Source of the DNA: Letharia columbiana
Lineage: Eukaryota; Ascomycota; Lecanoromycetes; Lecanorales; Parmeliaceae
Direction of reading: 5' to 3'
Assembly: GCF_014066305.1 (NCBI RefSeq)
Contig: NW_023501059.1
Coordinates: forward strand, 496,001-560,000
Length of the DNA stretch: 64,000 nt
Of this stretch, positions 1 through 10,277 are shown in pieces (within the stretch, counting starts at the first letter, position 1; each line of letters begins with the position of its first letter). The translations under genes were made by a program, and so were the position numbers. The notes beneath the pieces were generated by a model. That model did not search any database. It was not told the origin of the DNA and saw only the letters and a program-made list of their open reading frames with translations.

Positions 1-890
1 CGCACCATCCAGCCCGGCATGCGCGCATTGGCCAGATCCCACATGTCGTAGAAGGAATCGACGGCCACGCACGCCTTGACGCGCGGGTCCGCGGCCCCGC
101 GCAGCGCCAGGTACCCACCCAGGGACTGGCCCGTCAAGACGACGGCGTCGACGTCGAGGCCGATGTCCGGATGCCCGGCGGCGTACGCGCGCAGGAAATC
201 GAGCACGGGCCCGCAGACGGACTCCCAGTCCGGCCGCATGGGCAGCCCGTCCCGCCGCAGCACGAGCCCCTGGCCCGGCCCGTCGAAGGTCAGGACCGCG
301 TACCCGAGCGCGGGACCCTCGGCCACGGACAGGAAATAGAGCTCCTCCTGCGTCGAGTCGGCGCCGCCGACGCAGACGAGCACGGGGGTCTGGCGGTCCG
401 GGAGGCGCTGCGAGGGTGCCGGCAGGTACAGCCACCCGGGCAGGCCGACCCGCCTGCCCTGCTCCGTCTCGTACGGGATCGCAACTTGCCGGGGGCGATG
501 GGGGAAGAGCCGCGTGGCGGCCTCGAAGCACGCGGTGCTGCGCTCGTAGACGGCGAGCAGGTGCGGGCGCTCGGCCGCGGGCGCGGCGGGGTGGAGGTAT
601 TGCGCCGCGCGGAAGTAGTTGCTCGCGCGGAGGAAGGCGTTGCGTGCCGCGGCGGCGTGGCCGTGCGCCCGCGCGTCGAGCGCGAGTAGTTCGACCTTTT
701 CGGCTTGGTGGAGAAAGGTGCGTTGCCAGGAGAGGGCGTCGTTGGGCCGCAGCTGGGTGACGGCCTCGAGGAACTCGGCCACGTCGCACCCGCCGTGGGG
801 GGCGGAGCCGAGCAGCCGGAGGAGCTCGAAGTTGTACCAGCCGTAGTCGAAGTAGTGGTTCGCGGGGCTGTATTTGAAAAAGGGGTACAT
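1..890 (-). CDS. Ayg1-like alpha/beta hydrolase, 5' part only
   Basis: An open frame starts at the ATG at 890-888 and runs off the left edge, giving about 296 residues. It has the layout of fungal polyketide-shortening and ester hydrolases of the Ayg1/Fus2 type. There is a helical N-terminal cap, an oxyanion-strand segment CVGGADSTQEELYF near residue 175, DGPGQG near 205, and the nucleophile elbow GQSLGG near 252 with Ser as the likely nucleophile. VDSFYDMWDL follows; the Asp and His of the triad would lie beyond the window. No intron is needed in the visible part. Ayg1 relatives cleave C-C or ester bonds in polyketides and usually sit inside polyketide clusters; that role is inferred. The MFS, enoyl-reductase and AflR-like genes to the right fit such a cluster. 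Codon use is strongly GC-rich compared with the flanking DNA. Confidence 0.9.
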   Translation of the reverse strand, partial: MYPFFKYSPANHYFDYGWYNFELLRLLGSAPHGGCDVAEFLEAVTQLRPNDALSWQRTFLHQAEKVELLALDARAHGHAAAARNAFLRASNYFRAAQYLHPAAPAAERPHLLAVYERSTACFEAATRLFPHRPRQVAIPYETEQGRRVGLPGWLYLPAPSQRLPDRQTPVLVCVGGADSTQEELYFLSVAEGPALGYAVLTFDGPGQGLVLRRDGLPMRPDWESVCGPVLDFLRAYAAGHPDIGLDVDAVVLTGQSLGGYLALRGAADPRVKACVAVDSFYDMWDLANARMPGWMV

Positions 891-1596
891 GACGGGGAGT
901 TGTGGACGGCTAGAGCGGTGGATGACAGAAACACCGTGGTTGATGCGTTTAGGGGGTATGGAAGTGTCGGAAGATGTGTTTCGTGAAAGACGAAGTGAGA
1001 TGGAATTGTAAGGATGATATAGGCGATCAACAGATAGCAAGATTAGCTGCTTATAAGATGTGAGACTCACGACTGCTTGCGTTTCCGTCAAGCACTCTGA
1101 AGTGACCGAATCTTAGAAGTGACCGAATAAAGTCGCTCCTTTGATTTTTCTCGAATCGCGGGACAAGAAAATCTACATCTTTACTCGATGACTACTGTAC
1201 TTCCTACAACGGATACAACGTAAAGACCAATCAGCGGAGGAAGTAGCTTTGAGAGTGCATTCTCGGATACTCATTACTTGTGAATCTTTTCGATTATTCT
1301 GTTTTTGTCCTCAACAACGGTTTTTTACTCCTCTAGCATCGTACAACATTTTTTTTACTGCTCACAGATGAATCGCGGTGTTAGCAAGCGAACCGAATCG
1401 CACATGTAGGGAGAGTGCATTACATAAATAATAATCCCCGCATGGCTAACCTACCATTTTAATTACATCTTTTGTTTTAGCGCAAATGTGATCTACCATG
1501 ACCTCTCATCCTCACAGCATTATAACCCATCCTCTCCTCAATAGTTCAAACCTAACCTCGGTATCAACATCAACCCCACCCCCTCTGCCCTCCCCT
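891..1596. other. intergenic, AT-rich
   Basis: Promoter side of the hydrolase and 3' side of the next gene. It is AT-rich with T-runs near 1318-1350. I see no coding or RNA signal. Confidence 0.5.
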
Positions 1597-2229
1597 TCAC
1601 TTCCCCAGCTCCAACACTACGGCCGCCAAAACACAGCTCCAATTCGGCAAATCCACCAGTAAAAGCCTCCACCCATTGACCCTCTTAATCATCCCTAGTC
1701 CCTTCACCGTAGCCTTGGCGTCAGTACCCTCCCAGCACATCTTCGCCGCTCGATACTTGGGGCCCACCAACGAGACACTCAGCACCTCGAGCCCCAGCGC
1801 TATGCCGTACAGCTGACGCACGCGAGGGCCCATGCCCGCGTTTACGGCGAGGTTGGGCAGGGTGTTGCAGGTCAGCAGGGCGAGGGCGAGCAGGTGGGCG
1901 GTCAGGACGATGGGGCCCAGGTTGAAGAGGTAGGGACGGGTCCAGGCGCGGACGGAGGGGGCGTGGGCGGTCGGCACGGACAGGTGCATGAAGGTGGTAA
2001 AGGCGATGGTTTGGGTGAGGGTGCATATGTGGCTGTTTACCCGGGAGGGGAAGGGGGCGCATGTTAGCTGGGTGGTGCGAATGGAAGAGGGGAAGGGGGG
2101 GAGGGTTTGGGCTCTGAACGGATAGGGGTGGAGACGGCGATGGGGACCGAGATGGGGGCGGAAGACGTACCCTGCTGTGGCGGTGATGAGGGGAGCTATG
2201 CGCAGGAGGACGACAGCTGGGGAGCCCAT
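1597..2229 (-). CDS. small four-helix membrane protein, DUF1772/anthrone-oxygenase-like shape
   Basis: Two exons are proposed: 2229-2171 and 2032-1597, with an intron of 138 nt (GTACGT donor, AACAG acceptor). The product is 164 aa. Without splicing the frame is filled by a basic Pro/Arg-rich stretch, whereas the spliced frame joins ITATAG to HICTLTQTIAF and gives continuous hydrophobic helices. About four membrane segments are visible: the N-terminus, NLGPIVLTAHLLALALL, the region around LYGIALGLEVLSVSLVG, and a C-terminal one ending in VVLELGK. Size and topology resemble DUF1772 proteins, which include small anthrone oxygenases of polyketide clusters, but I see no decisive residue match. An in-frame upstream start at 2325 would add about 32 polar residues and looks less likely. 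Confidence 0.55.
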   Translation of the reverse strand: MGSPAVVLLRIAPLITATAGYVFRPHLGPHRRLHPYPFRAQTLPPFPSSIRTTQLTCAPFPSRVNSHICTLTQTIAFTTFMHLSVPTAHAPSVRAWTRPYLFNLGPIVLTAHLLALALLTCNTLPNLAVNAGMGPRVRQLYGIALGLEVLSVSLVGPKYRAAKMCWEGTDAKATVKGLGMIKRVNGWRLLLVDLPNWSCVLAAVVLELGK

Positions 2230-2334
2230 GTTGAGAGAAAATGTGATGGAGGGCGGAGAAGGATTTCTGCGTGAGAAGTCGTGTGCTCGGTAATGTTGCG
2301 AATTGAAGACGTTGAGATGGATCAATTGCTAGAA

Positions 2335-2376
2335 AGAAGAAGAAGAAGAAGAAGAAGAAGAAGAAGGAGAAGAAGG
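2335..2376. repeat. (AAG)n microsatellite
   Basis: About thirteen near-perfect GAA/AAG triplets lie just upstream of the small membrane protein gene, perhaps in its 5' leader. Confidence 0.9.
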
Positions 2377-2923
2377 GCTACTTTCAAGTCTCTGAGACCG
2401 ATGCGAAATTCGGTCAGATAATGCAAGCCCGCAGACGGCCTTATGTAAGAGCCAAGTTCCCTTGTAATCCAGACTGAACTGATCATTGCGCACAACATAT
2501 ACACCACCATCCATAAGAACCCACAAGAATCCAACTTGGGCGAGCCTGACCATCATTATACTCAATCATCATCATTGCAGACAGTTGGGTTGGAGTGGAG
2601 TGGGTCCAGAGTGCGGGGATAAGTAGAGTACGAAGTAGTTAGGTACGGATTAGCTACTAATTTCCGTCGGAGAGAGTTTAGCCAATCTGCTCTTCAGACT
2701 TCGGTCACGTTCCGACTTGGCTGAAACGTCGGAAGATGGGAATTCGATAAAGGAAGGATAGTAGAATAAGGGGCTTTAAGAGATACGTAAGAAGTCTACC
2801 TTGATATCTACACAACAGATACAATTACAATATTTTGATAAACATCGCTTAATGTGTGTAAACACGGTAATGACTGCTAGCGGTAATTACTGTGACGCGA
2901 CCCTGCATCCTTAAACGCGGCTG

Positions 2924-3018
2924 CCCGTGATTGGTACGCGGGCTCCAGAACCGTACACCCTAGCGCCTAATTTGGACTAGGGTGTACGACGAATTCTGGA
3001 ACCCCCGTGATTGGTAAG
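2924..3018. repeat. palindromic element flanked by 13-bp direct repeats
   Basis: The left arm (2945-2963, starting CCAGAA and ending CACCCTAG) is nearly the reverse complement of the right arm (2977-2999, starting CTAGGGTG and ending TTCTGG). The pair is flanked by two exact copies of CCCGTGATTGGTA at 2924 and 3006. This looks like a very short inverted-repeat element with a duplicated flank. Confidence 0.6.
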
Positions 3019-3562
3019 GTACCTTAATCTTAGTGTGAGAGATCTGCAAGTAGCGCGAAATAGGTCGGTCCTTGAAAATGGCGGGGACGAAGGGATCACT
3101 CGGCCACTTATTTAGCACCCGCAGAACGGGAGGCCCAACGTTTCATACTTTCATCAATATTCGATCTCTCGAAGATCATCTTCTGATTTTGGTGGGGATG
3201 ATTACGGCCGCTGCAACCACTGTTGCGGAATGCGAGAATGAGGCGGATAGACAAACTCCGGCATCTCGGCTCTCGGGTCGTGCTGCTTCCGTTGTAAAAA
3301 TAGAAAATTTGGTTGCTTACCTTACTACTATATGCTCATTGCTCACAATGGAATTGACCAAAATCTTGAGCAGCTAGTCCATAGATAGCATAGCGGCCTT
3401 ATGGATAGATAGATCCCTCCTTCCTCCTGAGCCCATGTACTTTACTGTCCTAGGCAATCACCACACGGAATCTTTACCATAGCCAGTCTTCAGTCTTCCT
3501 CTCAAAAAGAACATACTCACATACTCATAACACCTAACATCTAACACCTTACATCGAAGAGG

Positions 3563-5520
3563 ATGAAGTTCACAAAGCCTGTACAAGCGGACGCTATGGA
3601 GGATCATCCTGCGACCGCAATCACCGTCAGCTCGAGTGAAACAGAAGCACAAGCCCATCAGAAGGCGGTAGATGACCAAGCTACCCATCCAGCATTGCAA
3701 ACAGTACCACACTCTGACTCCGACAATGTCGCCGCCGACTTCAAGAACACTACCCACTCCTGGCGCTTCTGGGCCATCCTCGCCTCCCTCTCCATATCAG
3801 GCCTGCTCTCCGCCATCGAAGGCACCATCATCACATCCGCTTTGCCAACTATCATCGCCGATCTGGGCGGTGGTGAGCTCTACCTCTGGATCGCCAACGC
3901 CTTCTTCCTCGCGTCGGTCGCCACACTCCCTCTCTATGGACAAGCAAGCGACATTCTTGGCCGGCGCTGGCTGATGCTCTCTGCCGTGGCTCTCTTCACT
4001 CTGGGCAGCGGTCTCAGCGGCGGCGCTTCAAGTATGAAGATGCTAATCGCCGCACGTACTGTCCAGGGTCTGGGCGGCGGCGGCATCAACATGCTGATCG
4101 AGCTGATCGTGACGGACCTAGTACCACTTCGAGAACGTGGGAAATACATGCCCGTGGTCCTCATCGCCAGTCTTCTCGGCGCTGCTTTAGGACCCTTCAT
4201 TGGAGGCGTCATCACGAGCAACACCACCTGGCGCTGGATTTTCTACCTAAATGTTCCCATCGGCGGCGGTAAGTCTTTCCTGAGTCCAAACAATCTCATT
4301 CGGCGGCAGTGTTTTTTGTACGCAAATAACGTGTACTCCCGAAATTCGTCTTTCAATCCCCCTTTTCACTCTCCTGTCTTTCTCCTTTGGACAATGCTGA
4401 CTTCGGAACGTGTACAGTGGCGCTGGTGCTGCTATTTTTCTTCCTGCACACCAACTATCAGAGTGACCAAACGATGGCACGCCGCTTCGTGCGCATTGAC
4501 TTCTCCGGCAACGCCATCTTCATCGCGACCATCACAGCCGTACTGCTAGCGCTGACATGGGGTGGCACGCTGTACGCCTGGAGCAACTTCCGCGTCATCT
4601 TGCCTCTGGTCCTCGGCTTCCTCGGCCTTTGTCTCTTCGTCGCCTTCGAATGGACGCCCCGTCTGTGCCCAGAGCCCTCCTTCCCGCAGGTCTTGCTCGC
4701 GAATCGTACGTCATCCGCTGCGCTCGCGCTGACCCTTATCCACTCCATGATGACGTACTGGATCTTCTACTTCCTTCCCATCTACTTCCAAGCCGTACAG
4801 AACTCATCCCCCGAGCGTTCTGGCGTCCAAACCCTGCCCATTTTCGTGGGAATACTCCCCTTTGCAATGGCCGGCGGACTTCTGTTGTCGAAAACAGGGC
4901 GGTACAAGCAGATGCATTTCGCCGGCTTCGCATTGCTCGCCGTCGCGTACGGGCTGTTCAGCATTATGAAACCAGGGTCTCGTACCGCAACGTGGGTTTG
5001 CTTCCAGCTGCTGGCCGCGATAGGCGCTGGGGGACTTGCTGGCATTATACTTCCAGCCATGCAAGCACCACTGGACGAGAGCCACGTGGCGACTGCGACA
5101 GGCGTGTGGAGTTTCGTGCGCGGGTTCGGTGCCATCTGGGGTGTCACGATCCCCAGTGCGGTGTTTAATAACAAGTGTGATAAGCTGGCCAAGGGATTGA
5201 GCGATCCGAAAATCGCAGAGATGCTGAGTGGGGGCAAGGCGTACCAGTACGCGACGGCGGCGTTCGTGAAGGGAATTAAAGATGAGGCCTCGCGTGGGGA
5301 GGTGGTGCACCTGTTCACGAAGTCGATGCAGCTGGTGTGGCTCGTGGGGATTGCGTTTGCGGGCATCGGGTTCCTGATCACGTTTGTGGAGAAGGAGGTG
5401 AAGCTGCGTGATGAGTTGGACACCAAGTACGGCATGAAGGAGAATGCTAAGGGGGAGACGGGGCTGGATAAGGGAGAGGACATGGAGATGAAGCCATACG
5501 AGACGACAAAATCGGCGTGA
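3563..5520 (+). CDS. MFS transporter, DHA2 family, 14 transmembrane segments
   Basis: Exons 3563-4268 and 4418-5520 (intron 149 nt, GTAAGT to TACAG) give 602 aa. The join restores the family sequence NVPIGGVALVLLFFF. After about 65 cytosolic residues come family motifs: GQASDILGRRW (motif A between TM2 and TM3), RTVQGLGGGGINML, then LGPFIGG and WRWIFYLN (motif C, the antiporter signature) around residues 205-235. The C-terminal half has the extra helices of 14-TM drug:H+ antiporters and a short acidic tail. Such proteins export mycotoxins, polyketides or xenobiotics at the plasma membrane; the substrate cannot be read from sequence. Its position between a polyketide-type hydrolase and an AflR-like regulator suggests export of a cluster product, which is inference. 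No lesions were seen. Confidence 0.95.
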
Positions 5521-6001
5521 GTTACTTCTTCAGGAGACCGACGAGGGGAAGGCCTATAAGTGGGCTCATTTCAGCACTCGAGCCCTCATTTTCAATGAAG
5601 AGTTGCAGACGTTGTAGTAATAGCTTTGACTCTAGCAGCATAAGATACCCTAAATAGCTTTGACATGGAATGGCACAGAGAGCTCAATAGATGACTTCGA
5701 AAACCACGCCAGAATACATATACTGAATGTATCGCCAGGATTCGAGCCCCAGACACAAAGCTTATCAGTGCCTCAGGGCGAGTAATCCGTGCTACCCCGA
5801 CACGCGCAAGCTGGGGTGAATGCCAAGCAAAGAACCGTAGGAGGGTTTGCAAGAGCCCCTGTGTACATGTACGTGTAGGACGGACGATAAGAACCATGAA
5901 GAGTTAATTCTATTCGAAATCTTCTGGTGTCCTCACCACCGAACCCGAACCCTATCCCTCGACATCGACATCGACGAGGAATGAATCAATCCCGTCCTTC
6001 G

Positions 6002-6071
6002 ACATCTGTACCGTGAATGCATACCATGATCCATCAACATCCGTACCGTGAACATGAATCATGATCTATCA
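6002..6071. repeat. 35-bp tandem duplication
   Basis: Two adjacent 35-bp units (6002-6036 and 6037-6071) share ACATCYGTACCGTGAA at the start and CATGATCYATCA at the end. They differ mainly by a small internal rearrangement. Confidence 0.75.
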
Positions 6072-6287
6072 ACATCCCGACTACTCCGAACCGACCATTC
6101 GCCACAGTGGCCACTGGGACTGGGGTTGTAGCGGGTCACATCATATGCACCTGTTCCAGGGACTTTGTCGGGAAACCCCCCGGTGAGGGGTCGGAGATAG
6201 GTGTCCGTACGGTCTATACAGCTATCGATTTCATATCTATTCATGGCTCGTGATTCGATCTCGTTTCTTTTGGACTTTTTGTAGAAC

Positions 6288-6386
6288 CCAGCCACCCACC
6301 CAGCCACCCAGCCACCCAGCCACACCCACCACAACCCACCACCCACCCACCCCACACTCCACCCACCCCCACACCCCACCTATACA
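6288..6386. repeat. C/A-rich simple sequence (CCACCCAG)n
   Basis: A run of CAGCCACC units shading into CCACCCACCCCACA. It has one-strand C bias and no coding meaning. Confidence 0.85.
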
Positions 6387-6671
6387 TATACATAGCCAGC
6401 TAACTACCATCACACTCCAGATACCACGGGAGAGTTTATCTCGCGCCGGGATGTATAGTACGAGAAAACACGACCGTAGTCCGAGCCCCCAAGTGTGCAC
6501 ATCCAGACTCCGCCATCCCCGGGCGTGAGACCCGGCCGATGAACCCCACTTGTTGACAATGGCCTCGATCCTGGATACAGGTATGACGTGGTCGATCCAA
6601 ACAGGAACGGGGACCAACCGAACGTAGGGGATTCGATCCCGACACCATCGACTTTTTGCATAAAAAAGGGG

Positions 6672-7997
6672 TCACCGCGACCCGACCGACTCGGATGCGA
6701 ATTCCTTCGTCACCAGGATCCGACCCCCACCCCCGTCCCGCGCGGCGGACGCCGTGTGCAGGCCGCCCTCGTCCCCGCCGCTCCCGAGCGCCTCCCGGTT
6801 GCCGTACCAGCCCCGGGTGATGTCCGCCATGCGGATGGCCCTGGACGAGTGGCCGTACGCCTTCGAGCGGGCGCCGCCGCCGCGGAAGCAGTGGTTGTAG
6901 AGGGGCCTGCAGGTGGGGAGGCAGGCGGAGGAGATGCCGACGCCGAGTTCCACGGTGGAGAGTTCGGCCGTGTTGACGTAGTTCCCTGGGGTTTGGGTTT
7001 TAGAGTGAGGGGATCGATGAAGGGTTGGGGGGAAGGGGTTTTTTCGAGGGATATGCGGGGGAGCTGGCTTACAGGTTGAGTCTGCGCCCTCGGCTTGCTG
7101 GACGAAGAAGACTCGGACCAGACTGACGATGCAAGCGCTAGAGTGGGGCCGGTCAGCGCGGATGGACAGGGATACGTTCTAGCGGGTTGGGGCGTGACTT
7201 ACCACCCGCCAAGGAGGAACAGTGATAGCAGCAGTCTTCTCCGAGAAGGGGAGACTTTCAGGTTCCATAGCAGAGGCATGGGGAGAGTAAGGAGTATGAC
7301 ATCTGTTATTATATTGCTGATAGCGATTCCAAGAATGGCGGCTCCGAGATCGATGCATTTACCCTTCACGTTACGATCCCACTGTGATGCTATGGGCATA
7401 CACGGCACGATGTCGAGGGGTACTTGGGCAAGTGCGGTGCCCACCACGATAGCCCCGGTTCCAATCAAAGCGTGTTTGAACCAACGTTGAGGGAAGATGC
7501 GACGGTAGAAGTAAACAATTGAGAGTTTGATGGCGAGCATCGTCAGGTTGTAAGCGGTTGCGCCGAATATTGATGTCTGCAGGATAATTCGTATGTCAGT
7601 AATCAAACGATAGGATGATCCTGGCACGAGGATATCTCGACTTACCACTACAAACCCCTTCGTATTGGTAACAAGGACTACGTGTCTTCCCAAGCCAAAG
7701 TGAACCAGGACTTGATAGGCAGCAATGTAGACAGTGAAGAGGAACTGAAGAAGATCAACTATCAGTTCTATATACAATTACTGAATATAATTATGGATGA
7801 CTGACCAGCGCACCCCATATCCACCAATCATCCGCTCGATGCTCCACCTGTGCAAGACGACGGGAGAAAACCCTCAGTAGCACTGCGACCACCGCGAGTG
7901 TATAACAGATAACATTCGAAACAGTTATTCCAGTCCTTCTGTCATCTCCTATGTGGGATCTCTGGAAAGCAATCTCAGAAGGAGAAAGTGTGGCCAT
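6672..7997 (-). CDS. SAT4/PTH11-type fungal rhodopsin-domain integral membrane protein
   Basis: Five exons are proposed: 7997-7806, 7744-7646, 7576-7203, 7137-7073 and 6985-6672. All have GT donors and AG acceptors with consistent phase, giving 347 aa. Family landmarks run in order: DDWWIWGAL after TM1, a segment with VHFGLGRH, KLSIVYFYRRIFP, the loop WDRNVKGKCIDL with its conserved Cys, SNIITDVILLTLPMPLLW, LFLLGG, then (spliced) FFVQQAEGADSTWNYVNTAE and VELGVGISSACLPTCRPL. This is the seven-helix Rhodopsin_dom_fungi fold. The tail (last 70 residues) is Gly-rich and cytosolic. Members include PTH11-like surface receptors and many proteins of unknown role, some of them in metabolic clusters. 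An upstream in-frame start at 8045 is possible; I prefer the ATG giving MATLSPSE. The gene appears intact. Confidence 0.9.
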
Positions 7998-8579
7998 GTC
8001 TGCTATACTGAGAGGAAACGAACTTTGACAAATCAAGCGCACCACTGCAACGATGACGGAGAGGCACTGTTACGGATGTAGCGCACTTGGATACAATGGA
8101 TCCAAGTCGAGAATTGCGCCATGATATAGGGAAGCAAGTGCTGGCACATGGGATCGAGGAGCCTGGCCCTAGGACAGGGTCGTGGTGCGCGACGCCGCAC
8201 GAGTCTCTAACACTGTTACGTACTCGAACTCACCCGCCGCGGCTTACCTCAGACTTTTAAACCAGCCCTCGAAATGCGATGCAACACACACACACACCTC
8301 TTGTTTGCAAATCGAAGCATGTTCACGCGACGGCGTGTCGCTCTTCTCGTCAGTCAGCACTTGTTGCGAGCATGCATGCAGCCGAACGGGTTTCGCAGAA
8401 AACGATTCGGGAGACAACAGTTGGAGGGAAAAGGGTACTTACGCACGACTTCCCGACCCGCAGAAGGGATGAGTCAGGTAGGTACTTTCGCCGGTCCCGC
8501 CAGGCTTTGAGATCTTACCCCGACCTGCACTGAAGAGAATCCTGCACGTTCCGTCCAAACTCTTTGAAGCAGCCGGACG

Positions 8580-8850
8580 CGTTTTCTGCAGGATCATCTC
8601 ATGACACTGCAACTCTGATCTGCATTGAACAAGATCTTTCGCCCTCTCAATTATCAGAGCGGTCGGATCCGTTCGCTGCGAAAATGTTTCAACGAGTAGT
8701 AACTCTGATCTGCATTGATAAAAATCTCTCTCACCCTTAAGCGTTGAAAAAGTCCAATCCGGTTTCTGTAAAACATCGTCTCAAAGCATAGTAACTTTGA
8801 TCTGTATTGAAAAAAAATCAATCATCTCATGGATTGGTGGGTAAATGTTC
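8580..8850. repeat. three diverged ~90-bp tandem repeats
   Basis: The core AACTYTGATCTGYATTGA recurs at 8611, 8701 and 8793 with similar flanks (TTTCTG upstream, AATCC downstream). A closely related core occurs twice near 48.67 kb. Confidence 0.75.
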
Positions 8851-9091
8851 TCGACCGATTGCATCTCTTCGTGCAACTCACCGCAACTCGACAGTAAGGC
8901 TGTTTAAAACAACAATTTCAGTATCGTGATCTTGATCCATAAGCAGATGGAAAAGTTTCGCATCAGAAAGTCTCATTGTAGGATTGGTCGTTGAAAAGCT
9001 ATTGCGTTGTGAGGACGGCGAATTTCTTGCCAAGATAATCTACACGCAAGATACCAATTTAAGGGTAGAGTACCCCGCCGGGAGGGGCCCG

Positions 9092-9222
9092 CTAGGGCGG
9101 CATTAATACCGACTCATGAACAGGGCTCGCCGTGTTGGCACCAGGATTTATCCCTGGTTAGGGACGACTTTTTGCCCGGGAGCTCCCGTACTTTAGTGGA
9201 GTGGCAATTAATACCGCCCTAG
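9092..9222. mobile_element. MITE-like element, 131 bp
   Basis: A 16-bp terminal inverted repeat, CTAGGGCGGYATTAAT, has one mismatch between the left (9092-9107) and right (9207-9222) ends. The inside is GC-rich with short palindromes (ACCAGGATTTATCCCTGGT). It is non-coding. The termini carry CTAG, so a TA or CTAG target duplication is possible but unproven. Confidence 0.6.
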
Positions 9223-10191
9223 TCATGGCCCAACAGCCAGGGACAGGGAGACTGTCTCTTGAAGAGTTGAAACATCAGTTCTTGATCATCAAAGTAGTCG
9301 AATTCGTCTTTAGTAGAACTGATGTAAAAGACAGCAACTTTGATATATTTCTTAAAACAGTGCCTTATGTCTTCGCATATACTCGGCGACTAAGATTTCT
9401 AAGAAGTTTCTCGTCGAGCAAGATCAATGAAGAAGTATGCTGTAACAGTCAAGGCAACTTATAGTACTACTTTACGAGAGGGTCAAGACATCTTCATCTA
9501 GATAATGTGCACTTGATAGATACTCTCTACTTCTTTCTCAAGGCGCATGGATTACTCTGATATCCGCAAACACTAAACCGATCTGAGAGAATGTACAGAT
9601 AGCGAAAAGATGTCCACTGTCCGCTATTCAAGATGCAAGCAATAGGTTGAGATGACGGCATTAAAAAACAATTGAACCTGTCCGGAAGGTATCCTCTTAT
9701 CATCTCTCTGACTGTCTTCCCGGATATTCAGCTACTGCAATCGAGTAAAAGACCCAGCTACACTTCCATCGGACAGCTGTTTTCTACCAACGATTGAACA
9801 GCACTTTACCCGCGGGATTTCAAAGCAAGAGAAAGTCCACCGAGCCCTGGGGAACGGATCGCTACGATTTCTCAGCTTGAGGGCCAAGAATGCTGACGAT
9901 CGCAACTTTTCGGAGCAAGCGAGGCGGGGACCGAGAAAAGTGGCCGAGCCAGAGGCTTGTCTACACCGAAAACCGGAGGGGAAGACCTCAGAAATCACAA
10001 GTGCCCCTAGAAACTCATCTACAGCGTATACCCTTAAAACAGCAAAGAAAACCATCATCTTCTCCAGCCCACATCCAACATCTCCCCCGTCCACACTCTA
10101 TCCACCCAGCTCGCATCAACCCGATCCCAACCACAATCCCACCCACTACAGCCCACCCACTCACTCTTCCCCCCAAACCTCCCCACCCCAT

Positions 10192-10277
10192 GCTCCCAAC
10201 CAACAACCCAACAATGCCGCTCCCAACCACCACCGCTCCCAACCAACAACCCAACAATGCCGCTCCCAACCACCACC
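10192..10277. repeat. 43-bp tandem duplication carrying a start codon
   Basis: Two near-identical 43-bp units (10192-10234 and 10235-10277) each contain AACAATGCCGCTCCC. The ATGs fall at 10214 and 10257, 43 nt apart and so in different frames. Confidence 0.9.

Larger units (their letters stand above)
2230..3562. other. intergenic with a microsatellite and a palindromic element
   Basis: No gene is seen. The stretch holds the GAA microsatellite and the inverted-repeat element listed separately, then about 550 nt upstream of the MFS gene. Confidence 0.5.
5521..6671. other. intergenic with simple and tandem repeats
   Basis: No gene is seen. It holds a degenerate tRNA-like stretch (about 5731-5810, minus strand; rejected as a tRNA), the 35-bp duplication and the CCACCCAG-rich tract listed below. 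A short palindrome GGGATTCGATCCC lies at 6628-6640. Confidence 0.5.
7998..10256. other. intergenic with tandem repeats and a MITE-like element
   Basis: No convincing gene is seen. It holds an (AC)n tract at 8282-8297, three diverged 90-bp repeats (8580-8850), an inverted-repeat element (9092-9222), and a C/A-rich promoter tract from 10060 leading into the oxidoreductase gene. Confidence 0.5.

Noticed and set aside
290..1030. Long minus-strand frame overlapping the hydrolase
   Set aside because: Another frame of the same strand gives the alpha/beta hydrolase with all motifs; this one is Pro/Ser/Arg-rich shadow.
4782..5483. Antisense frame of 233 codons across the MFS gene
   Set aside because: Mirror of a strongly conserved coding exon; no independent signals.
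5731..5810. Possible tRNA or tRNA-derived SINE on the minus strand
   Set aside because: It has a B-box-like GGGCTCGAATCC and an anticodon-like stem, but the acceptor stem does not pair, the loop is 11 nt and there is no variable loop. Too degenerate to call.
6610..6660. GGGATTCGATCCC followed by a T-run, resembling a tRNA T-arm and Pol III terminator
   Set aside because: The motif is palindromic by itself; no acceptor, D or anticodon arm could be folded.
9201..9464. Open frame starting inside the MITE-like element
   Set aside because: No domain, no introns or promoter context; it begins in the terminal repeat.
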